Both the position numbers and the translations under genes were made by a program. Source: Solidesulfovibrio sp. (lineage in GTDB: Bacteria; Desulfobacterota; Desulfovibrionia; Desulfovibrionales; Desulfovibrionaceae). From it: DNA of 64,000 nucleotides. Position 1 is the first letter of the stretch, and each line of letters opens with the position of its first letter. Under the pieces are notes generated by a model. The model did no database searches, was not told where the DNA came from, and saw nothing but the letters and a program-made list of their open reading frames with translations. Positions 1-6,281 of this stretch are shown piece after piece. The stretch covers positions 62,001 to 126,000 of the forward strand of contig NZ_JBCFBA010000006.1 in assembly GCF_038562415.1 (NCBI RefSeq), given 5' to 3'.

Positions 1-491
1 CCAAGGGTTCCTTTTATCATTATTTTCCGAGCAAGGAGGCCTTCGGGCTGGCCGTCTTGGAGCATGTCGAAACGCAACTCGGAGCCATGGCCCACGGCAT
101 CCTGGACGCGCCCGGGCTGACCGCTTCGGCCAAGTTCGCGGCGGTGATCGCCCGGTTTCGCGACCTTGCGGCCCAAAGCGGCTATGGCCTGGGCTGCCCG
201 GTGGGCAAGCTGGCCCAGGAGATGAGCGAGGTGTCCGAGGCCTTCCGGGCGCATCTGGCGGGTCGGCCCACGCCCATGACCGGACTGTTGCGGGCCGTCA
301 TCACCGAGGGCCAATCCACGGGCGAGTTCGATCCCGGGCTTGACGCCGACGAGGCGGCGCGGTTTCTGGCCAATGCCTGGCAGGGAGCGCTCATGCGCAT
401 GAAGGTGACACGCGATCCGCAGCCGCTGACGGTTTTCGAGCGCTTTGCCAGGCGCCTGCTTACGCCGCCTTCGGCCGGGCCGTCCGAATAG
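1..491 (+). CDS. TetR/AcrR-family transcriptional regulator, 5' end outside the window
   Basis: The open frame runs in from the left edge (codons from base 3), so the start and most of the DNA-binding helices are missing. The first visible residues, KGSFYHYFPSKEAFGLAVL, are the end of the TetR helix-turn-helix (the YxYFxSKE signature). The remaining ~140 residues are a helical ligand-binding domain with GCPVGKLAQEMS, a stretch typical of one TetR C-terminal subfamily. Members are dimeric repressors that release DNA on binding a small molecule; the ligand cannot be told from the sequence. The CGGC-domain frame begins at or just inside its 3' end, so the two may be co-transcribed. The family call is firm; the target is unknown. 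Confidence 0.9.
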   Translation, partial: KGSFYHYFPSKEAFGLAVLEHVETQLGAMAHGILDAPGLTASAKFAAVIARFRDLAAQSGYGLGCPVGKLAQEMSEVSEAFRAHLAGRPTPMTGLLRAVITEGQSTGEFDPGLDADEAARFLANAWQGALMRMKVTRDPQPLTVFERFARRLLTPPSAGPSE

Positions 492-903
492 GTGTTGCAG
501 CGCCTTTGGCTGCCTCAAGGCGGCGTATGCGGGCGAGGGGGCGTTCGCGGCCTATCCGGATGGCGTGCGGGTGATGGGGGTGATCAACTGCGCCGGTTGC
601 GCGGGCAAGCGCAGCCACGACAAGATCCTGCGTCGGGTGGGGGCGTTGGCCGCCTCGGGCGTTTCGGCCATCCACCTGTCGTTTTGCCTGCTGCACGGCT
701 GCCTGTTCGTGGCCAAATACGAGGCGTCGATCAACAAGGCCTTTCCGGGCCTGACCGTGGTTCGGGGCTCGCACCCCGAACTCCCGGAGGAGATCGAAGG
801 ACCGTTGCTGGAGGAAATCGGCTCTTGGCTGACGGCGCCGCGCAAGACGGTGCCGGAAATCGGCCGCGACCTGCGCCGGTCCCTGGGGCAGGCCGGGTCC
901 TGA
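445..903 (+). CDS. CGGC-domain (putative metal-binding) protein with an abnormal N-terminus
   Basis: From about residue 16 the product follows the CGGC-domain pattern: a Cys-rich start (RCCSAFGC), the LKAAYAGEGAFAAY helix, the name-giving motif as INCAGCAGKR (CAGC instead of CGGC), then AIHLSFCLLHGC and a final VVRGSHPE. The family is small, cysteine-rich and predicted to bind metal; no reaction is established. The usual N-terminal strand, which ends in a first conserved Cys, is not visible. The only upstream in-frame start is TTG at 445, inside the TetR gene, and it encodes an unrelated Arg/Pro-rich lead. A GTG at 492 is in another frame. The gene may be 5'-truncated or frameshifted, or may start at a non-standard codon. 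Confidence 0.6.
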   Translation: MPGACLRRLRPGRPNRCCSAFGCLKAAYAGEGAFAAYPDGVRVMGVINCAGCAGKRSHDKILRRVGALAASGVSAIHLSFCLLHGCLFVAKYEASINKAFPGLTVVRGSHPELPEEIEGPLLEEIGSWLTAPRKTVPEIGRDLRRSLGQAGS

Positions 904-910
904 ATGAAAG

Positions 911-954
911 GGGAGGCTGGCGGCCCGGTCTCACAACCGGACTTCCAGCCTCCC
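911..954. terminator. Hairpin after the CGGC gene
   Basis: A perfect 10-bp inverted repeat (gggaggctgg at 911-920, ccagcctccc at 945-954) lies seven bases after the CGGC stop codon. No T-run follows, so it is a terminator-like or mRNA-stabilising hairpin rather than a classic intrinsic terminator. Confidence 0.45.
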
Positions 955-979
955 GCTCCTCGAGGTCTCGCGTATTTCC

Positions 980-1077
980 CGGGACCGCCCCGACGCCGCG
1001 GAAACGTCGGTCCGCCTTCCGGTGGCGATGGCGGTCCCGGGAGAGTAACATACCTGTTCGGTCCCGCCGGCCGGGAC
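980..1077. other. Structured convergent intergenic segment with two inverted repeats
   Basis: Between the convergent CGGC gene and the minus-strand gene ending at 1094 there is a 10-bp inverted repeat (980-989 with 1030-1039, cgggaccgcc/ggcggtcccg) with a smaller cgacg/cgtcg arm inside. A GC palindrome around gtcccgccggccgggac follows at 1061-1077. It probably ends transcription from one or both sides. No open frame is supported here. Confidence 0.4.
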
Positions 1078-1093
1078 GTCGTTCGGAGGCGTC

Positions 1094-2095
1094 CTAGACG
1101 TCCATGATCTCCAGATAGACCAGGGTCTGGTTCAGCAACTGGTAGGCGATCTCGCCGAAGGTCACCGGCCCGGTGAAGGGGTCGGTCTTTTTGCCTTCCA
1201 GTTCGGAATACAGGTAGTTGAGGATGCAGTTGCAGGAGAAGGCCACGCGGTCGGATTCGATGGAGCACTCCTTGCAGAGCCGGTCGTTGAAGACCTTGAC
1301 GTAATCGGCCACCGGCCGGGCGTGCTTGTAGCGGATGCCGGTGAACACCGGGGCGTAGAACTTCACCTGGCCTTCCACCTCGTCCACGTCCTGGAAGCTG
1401 ATGTTGACCATGGCCCCGTAGTAGTCGGCCACGAGCGGCAGTTTGGTGTCGAGCTTGTTTTTGACGATGTAGGCGGCGAAGTTGCGCTTCTCGCCGTTGA
1501 CCATCACGTCCTTGGCGGCAAAGCCGTCCGAGGAGAAGGTGAGGATGTCGCCGTCGCCCTGCTCGAAAAGATTGACGATACCGATTTCGGCCACCTTGCC
1601 TTCGGGCAGTTGGGCCTGGAGCACCACGGCGCCTTCTTCCAGCATCTCGCCGGTGCGGCCGTTGACGACCTTGGGCGTCTTTTTCCCCAGGTCGCTCAAA
1701 TGCACGCCAGCGATCCAGCCGATGAGGGGGCGAACCCCGAAATCTTTGTAATTCGGCGCATTGAGCGCAAAAGACAGATGGGTCTTGCTGGCGGTCGGAA
1801 TGATGATGAAGCTGAATCCGTGCTTGGGGCCCTCGGCGTAGACCCGGGCCAGGCTGCCTTCGCCGTAGGTGACGATATCCATGTCGGCGACGATGTCGGT
1901 GATGTCCGTGGCGCAGATCAACTCGCGGCTGACCATGCCGCCCTTGTCGGCGGAAATGAAGTAGGGAATGGTGCCGCCCAGCCAGTCGCCCTTGGGCAAC
2001 TGGCGCAGAGCCTCCTCGTCACCGGCCAGAAGGAGCTTGCGTCCTGCCTCGATCTTCTGCTTGACGTCCGCTACACTGGAAATGGTCTGTCGCAT
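1094..2095 (-). CDS. Conserved protein of unknown function with a C-terminal Cys cluster, FIST-C-like end
   Basis: This is a soluble 333-residue protein with no signal peptide or membrane segment. I recognise a Desulfovibrio-type conserved family (possibly DUF6976) but no function. The C-terminal part has closely spaced cysteines (CKEC near residues 273-276, CNC near 288-290), followed by PVTFGEIAYQLLNQTLVYL. That arrangement recalls the end of FIST-type sensory domains, where a Cys-containing core precedes a GEI...NQT stretch; the resemblance is by eye only. The gene lies eight bases downstream of the 77-residue gene, so the two form one transcription unit behind a σ54-like site. A redox or metal-linked sensor is possible but unproven. 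Confidence 0.55.
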   Translation of the reverse strand: MRQTISSVADVKQKIEAGRKLLLAGDEEALRQLPKGDWLGGTIPYFISADKGGMVSRELICATDITDIVADMDIVTYGEGSLARVYAEGPKHGFSFIIIPTASKTHLSFALNAPNYKDFGVRPLIGWIAGVHLSDLGKKTPKVVNGRTGEMLEEGAVVLQAQLPEGKVAEIGIVNLFEQGDGDILTFSSDGFAAKDVMVNGEKRNFAAYIVKNKLDTKLPLVADYYGAMVNISFQDVDEVEGQVKFYAPVFTGIRYKHARPVADYVKVFNDRLCKECSIESDRVAFSCNCILNYLYSELEGKKTDPFTGPVTFGEIAYQLLNQTLVYLEIMDV

Positions 2096-2103
2096 ATCGC
2101 CTC

Positions 2104-2337
2104 CTAGCCGAAGATAGTTTTCAGGTCATCCTGAACACTGGGCATGTTCACGTTATTGGCGAAGATCGCATAGAGCTGATCCACGCTGGCACTGATATTT
2201 TCCGCAGAGGGATCTTCCTTGACCGCCCGTGTCAGGCGGCCAAGCAGGATTTTGGCGGCAAGAAATTTGAGCTGGTACGTCTTTTTTCCGGTGACGATGT
2301 CTTGCCATGCCTTATTGCTCTTGCTCGGTACATCCAT
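2104..2337 (-). CDS. Small conserved helical protein of unknown function (77 aa)
   Basis: The ATG at 2337 is preceded by a good ribosome-binding site (GGAGGCG). The 77-residue product is predicted all-helical and charged (LAAKILLGRLTRAVKEDPSA), with no signal peptide, membrane segment or cysteine. It is the first gene of a two-gene unit with the 333-residue protein, with a gap of eight bases. I do not recognise the family. The pairing suggests a small partner or regulatory subunit of the larger protein, which is inference from position only. Confidence 0.6.
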   Translation of the reverse strand: MDVPSKSNKAWQDIVTGKKTYQLKFLAAKILLGRLTRAVKEDPSAENISASVDQLYAIFANNVNMPSVQDDLKTIFG

Positions 2338-2793
2338 ATTCGCCTCCTTCGTTATGCGGCAGCGCGATCTTGCTCCTCGGGAAAAACCTGGCCACGGCTC
2401 CGGACCAATCCGCCGGCGGCCGGCGTTGGCTTTGTCGTTCGGCGTATCACGGAGAAGACATCCGTGGAGATGTTTCCGTCTGTGAGCAAGGATCGCACCA
2501 TGGGGAAAACATATGTAATACCCATAGTTTATTATGCAGATACGAAAAAAAACCGACAAATACAAGACAAAATCGCGCGCACTCGGGGATATCGGCACGG
2601 TCTTTGTCACAAGCACCCGATAAAAAGTGAACTATTTAACAAAGATGCTGCAAATGGGGAGAATTGGGGCAAGAAACCGGCGTCACGGGTCAAAAAGAAA
2701 CAGTGTGTGTGCGTTCCGGAGGCTTCCCGCTTCCCATACATGTTTTTCCCGGAAAAACCACCGGATGAGGCCCTGTTCCCCGGTCGCGCCCCG
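2338..2793. other. Intergenic region, AT-rich in part, carrying the promoter of the 77-aa gene
   Basis: These 456 bases separate aroC from the 77-residue gene, both on the minus strand. The stretch 2505-2660 is clearly AT-richer than its surroundings, with A- and T-tracts such as an eight-A run near 2545. That would suit an upstream activating region for the σ54-like site at 2485-2500. No coding sequence is supported. Confidence 0.5.
2485..2500 (-). promoter_or_regulatory. σ54-type promoter match upstream of the two-gene unit
   Basis: Read on the minus strand the site is TGGTGCGATCCTTGCT, against the σ54 consensus TGGCACGRNNNTTGCW. The invariant GG (-24) and GC (-12) have the correct spacing and the CG before the purine is present; positions 4 and 5 differ. 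Transcription would start near 2473, about 135 bases before the ATG at 2337. Confidence 0.5.
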
Positions 2794-3849
2794 TCAGCCG
2801 CCCAGTCGCCGCTGCAACAGCACCATGTCGGCCAGGGTCAGCAGCACCATGGCCCGCAGGACCGGCACCACCCGCGGAATGGCACTGCGGTCGTGGCGGC
2901 CGCCGACCACGATTTCGGCCGGCTTGCCGCGCACATCCATGGTGCGCTGGGGCACGGCGATGGAGGGGATGGGCTTGACCGCCGCCCGGACGACCAGGGG
3001 CTGGCCGTTGGCGATGCCGCCCAGGATGCCGCCGGCGTTGTTCGATGCGGCGGGGGCGACGATGGGGTCGTTGTTGGCCGAGCCGGTGAGCCTGGCCGCG
3101 GCGAAGCCGTTGCCGATCTCCACGCCCTTGACCGCGCCCACGCCCATCAGCGCATAGGCCAGCCTGGCGTCGAGCTTGTCGAAGACCGGCTCGCCAAGCC
3201 CGGCCGGCACGCCCGTGGCCGCGACCTCCACGATGCCGCCCAGGCTGTCGCCCGTGGCCATGGCCTGCCTGGCCCGGGCTTCCCAGGCCGGCACGATGTC
3301 CGGATCGGCGGCGCAAAAGGGCCGAGAGGCCGCGCCGGGGGCGTCGGTCACGGCGCAGGGGACGCCGCCGAATTCCACGGTGTAGGCGGTCACGTCGATG
3401 CCCAGGGGGGACAGCATGGCCCCGGCCACGGCCCCGCCGGCGACCCGCGCCGCCGTCTCCCGGGCCGAGGCCCGCCCGCCACCCCGGTAGTCGCGCCGGC
3501 CGTACTTCGCGAGGTAGGTACCGTCGGCATGGCCGGGGCGCAGCAGGTTCTTGGCCGCCTCGTAGTCCCGGGAGCGCTGGTCGGTGTTCTCGATGACGAA
3601 CCCGATGGGCGTGCCCGTGGTCTGGCCCTCGAAGACGCCGGAAAGCAGGCGCACGGCGTCGGGCTCCTTGCGGGCCGTGCCGGTCAAGCCCCCGGCGCCC
3701 GGGCGGCGGCGGTCCAGGTCGCGCTGGATGTCGGCCTCGCAAAGCGCCAGCCCCGGCGGGCAGCCGTCGACGACGCCGCCAAGGGCCGGCCCGTGGGACT
3801 CGCCGTAGGTCGTCAACCGGAACAGGACGCCGAAGGTGTTGCCGCTCAT
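2794..3849 (-). CDS. aroC: Chorismate synthase
   Basis: The enzyme converts 5-enolpyruvylshikimate-3-phosphate to chorismate, the last step of the shikimate pathway, using reduced FMN. At 351 residues it has the usual length. Family landmarks are visible: GESHGPALGG at the N-terminus (17-26), DLDRRRPGAGG, then RPGHADGTYLAKYGRRDY followed by RGGGRASARETAARVAGG (the FMN/substrate site), and EIGNGFAAARLTGS further on. It starts 19 bases after the DegT gene ends and is the last gene of the minus-strand glycan cluster. This may be simple read-through rather than a functional link. Confidence 0.97.
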   Translation of the reverse strand: MSGNTFGVLFRLTTYGESHGPALGGVVDGCPPGLALCEADIQRDLDRRRPGAGGLTGTARKEPDAVRLLSGVFEGQTTGTPIGFVIENTDQRSRDYEAAKNLLRPGHADGTYLAKYGRRDYRGGGRASARETAARVAGGAVAGAMLSPLGIDVTAYTVEFGGVPCAVTDAPGAASRPFCAADPDIVPAWEARARQAMATGDSLGGIVEVAATGVPAGLGEPVFDKLDARLAYALMGVGAVKGVEIGNGFAAARLTGSANNDPIVAPAASNNAGGILGGIANGQPLVVRAAVKPIPSIAVPQRTMDVRGKPAEIVVGGRHDRSAIPRVVPVLRAMVLLTLADMVLLQRRLGG

Positions 3850-3868
3850 TTCCTCGCTCCCGATCGCC

Positions 3869-4987
3869 CTACCGGGCCACGTCGCGCACGGCCTCGATGA
3901 CGTAGTCGATCTGCGCGTCCGTAAGCTTCGGGTACAGGGGCAGGGTGATGGTCGAACGGCCGATGCGGTCGGCCTCGGGAAAGTCCTCGGGCGCGTGGCC
4001 CAGGGCCTGGCGCAGGAAGGTCAGGGTGTGGATGGCCCGGTAGTTGACGGCCACGCCCACGCCGCGCTCCTTGAGCGCGTGCAGGATGGCGTCGCGGCGG
4101 TCGGGGTCGACCCACAGCGTGTAGAGGTGATGGGCCGACACACCCGGCACGCGCGGCCGGACGATGCCCGGCGCGCCGGCGAAACCGGCGTCGTAGCGGG
4201 CCACGATCTCCAGCCGCCGGGCGTGCAGGCCGCCCAGCCGGTCGAGCTGGTCCACGAGCAGGGCCGCCCGGATGTCGTCGAGGTTGTACTTCCAGCCCTC
4301 GGCCACCATGTCCCAGTGCTCGTACTTGCCGTGGTAGCGGCCCGAGGCGTTCTTGCTCATGCCGTGGTTGGCCAGTTGGCGCGACAGCCTGGCCAGTTCC
4401 CCGTCGTGGCAGGCGATGGCCCCGCCCTCGCCGCAGGTCAGGTTTTTGGTGGCGTAGAAGCTGTAGCAGGCCGCCTGGGACAGTTCGCCCGGGCGCACGC
4501 CGTCGCGCGAGCACTCGATGGCGTGGGCGCAGTCCTCGACGAGGAAAAGCTTGTGGGCCTCGGCGATGGCGGCCAGGGCCTGCATGTCGCACATGGCTCC
4601 GTAGAGGTGCACCGGCAGGATGCCCTTGGTGCGCGGCGTGACGGCGGCGGCCACCTTGGACGCGTCGAGCAGCCCCGTGTCGGGCTCCACGTCGACGTAC
4701 ACGGGCTTCGCCCCGCAGTGCATGACGACCGTGGAGGTGGCGATGAAGGTCATGGGCGTGGTGATGACCTCGTCGCCCGGGGCCAGGCCCAGGGCCAGAA
4801 GGGCCAGGTGCATGGCCCCGGAACAGGACGACAGGCCCACCACGTGGGGCAGGCCGGTGTAGGCGGCGAATTTCGACTCGAAGGTGGCCCCGACCGGCCC
4901 GGAGGTCAGAAAGACCGAGCGCAGGACGGACAGGACGTTGTCGAGGTCTTGTTGCTCCAAGCTGTGGCGGTAGAATTCAACCTGCAT
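3869..4987 (-). CDS. DegT/DnrJ/EryC1-family PLP-dependent sugar aminotransferase
   Basis: Enzymes of this family transfer an amino group to keto-sugar nucleotides for surface polysaccharides, or act as related dehydratases. The 372-residue length is normal. Visible landmarks are the N-terminal FLTSGPVGATFE, PMTFIATST, VEDCAHA (Asp152, pairing with the PLP ring) and the PLP-binding lysine in SFYATKNLTCGEGG (Lys181). The Lys rules out the His-variant dehydratases. The start overlaps the flippase stop by 11 bases, indicating translational coupling. Its place in a run of glycosyltransferase and flippase genes suggests it makes an amino sugar for that glycan; the exact substrate cannot be read from the sequence. 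Confidence 0.9.
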   Translation of the reverse strand: MQVEFYRHSLEQQDLDNVLSVLRSVFLTSGPVGATFESKFAAYTGLPHVVGLSSCSGAMHLALLALGLAPGDEVITTPMTFIATSTVVMHCGAKPVYVDVEPDTGLLDASKVAAAVTPRTKGILPVHLYGAMCDMQALAAIAEAHKLFLVEDCAHAIECSRDGVRPGELSQAACYSFYATKNLTCGEGGAIACHDGELARLSRQLANHGMSKNASGRYHGKYEHWDMVAEGWKYNLDDIRAALLVDQLDRLGGLHARRLEIVARYDAGFAGAPGIVRPRVPGVSAHHLYTLWVDPDRRDAILHALKERGVGVAVNYRAIHTLTFLRQALGHAPEDFPEADRIGRSTITLPLYPKLTDAQIDYVIEAVRDVAR

Positions 4988-6236
4988 GGGAGACTTCCTT
5001 GGTTTTGCGGGCCCGCACCCGGACGACGAGCCAGCCGAGCGAGCCCAGAAGCATGACGGCGATGCCGGAAAAAAGCAGCCAGGCCACGGTCATGGGCGTA
5101 TCGTGATACACCGTGACCAGCCCCAGGAAAAGCCCCACCCCGGCCACCTGGAACCAGACGAAGCCGAATTCCGAGCGGGCCTGGAAGTAGACGAACAAGA
5201 TGTTGGCCACGGCCAGCAAGGCCATGGCGGCGCTGATGACGGCAAGCAGCGGCCCGGCGGCGGTGTAGCTGGCGCCAAAAAGGATCTTCACCACGAAGGA
5301 GGAGGCCACCAGGCAAAAAAGCGCGAAGCCGCCGCCCAAAAGCGCCGTGAGCCCCATGGAGGTCCACAACGACGCCAGGTCGTTGCGCCCCGATTCCTTG
5401 GCCGAGGCCGCCTCGGTGAACAGCACGCTCATGAGCACCGAGGGCAGGTAGAAGGCGATGCGCCCCAGGATCGCCGCCGTGGCGTAGAGCCCGGCCCCCT
5501 CGGCGTCGCAGTAGTGGCGCACGAGCACCAGGTCGAGGTTGCCGAGGATCATGACGATGACCGAGGAGACGAGCATGCCCACCGAATAGGTGCCGACTTC
5601 TTTAATAAGCCCCTTTGGCAGCGGGCTTTTTCGCAGGGCGAAGACGTCGCGCAGGAAATAGCAGTTGACGCCGATGGCCGCGACGATGCCGGCCAGGCTG
5701 GCCAGCAGCGCGCCGTTGACGCCCCAGCCCAGGCCCAGGACGAAGGCCAGCGCGCCCAGCAGCCGGAAAAAGGCGTTGGACGCCCCGGCCAGGCCGTAGC
5801 CGGTGAAACGCTGCAAGCCCTGCAACATGCCCCAGGGCACGGGCAGCACGAAGGAGCCGGCCATGACGCCGAGCATGAGCAGGATGGGCGCGGCGGCATC
5901 GATGTGCAGGAAGGACCGCAACAGCGGCAGGCAGGCCGCGCCCAGGCCGTAGGCGACGATGGCCAGGCCCGTGGCGTAGAGCCCGGCCCGGGACAGCAGC
6001 GTGCGCACCAGGCCCATGTCGGTGATGGCGAAACGGGCCGTGAACCGGGCCATGACCAGGGGCACGATGGCCAGCGGCGCGGCGAAGATGACCATGGTGG
6101 AATTGAGCGCGTTGAAGCCGCCGAAATCGGCCGGGCTCATGGACCGGCCCACCACCAGCTGGAAGAGGTAATTGAACAGGTTGCCGGAGTTGAGCAGGAT
6201 CAGGATGATGATGTTTTGCTTGAGAAAGCGTTTCAC
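4977..6236 (-). CDS. Polysaccharide flippase of the MATE/MOP superfamily (Wzx-like)
   Basis: This polytopic membrane protein has 419 residues and about twelve hydrophobic helices. It begins MKRFLKQNIIILILLNSGN, followed by FQLVVGRSMSPADFGGFNALNS, the usual opening of Wzx/RfbX-type oligosaccharide translocases. Such proteins flip undecaprenyl-linked oligosaccharides across the inner membrane. The charged tail RVRARKTKE is cytoplasmic. It sits between the 958-residue membrane protein and the aminotransferase, overlapping the latter by 11 bases. It is most likely the exporter for the glycan built by this cluster. Confidence 0.85.
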   Translation of the reverse strand: MKRFLKQNIIILILLNSGNLFNYLFQLVVGRSMSPADFGGFNALNSTMVIFAAPLAIVPLVMARFTARFAITDMGLVRTLLSRAGLYATGLAIVAYGLGAACLPLLRSFLHIDAAAPILLMLGVMAGSFVLPVPWGMLQGLQRFTGYGLAGASNAFFRLLGALAFVLGLGWGVNGALLASLAGIVAAIGVNCYFLRDVFALRKSPLPKGLIKEVGTYSVGMLVSSVIVMILGNLDLVLVRHYCDAEGAGLYATAAILGRIAFYLPSVLMSVLFTEAASAKESGRNDLASLWTSMGLTALLGGGFALFCLVASSFVVKILFGASYTAAGPLLAVISAAMALLAVANILFVYFQARSEFGFVWFQVAGVGLFLGLVTVYHDTPMTVAWLLFSGIAVMLLGSLGWLVVRVRARKTKEVSHAG

Positions 6237-6281
6237 GCGTGGACGTCCTTCGAAGGGGCGCGACCGGGCGGAGGACCGGCG

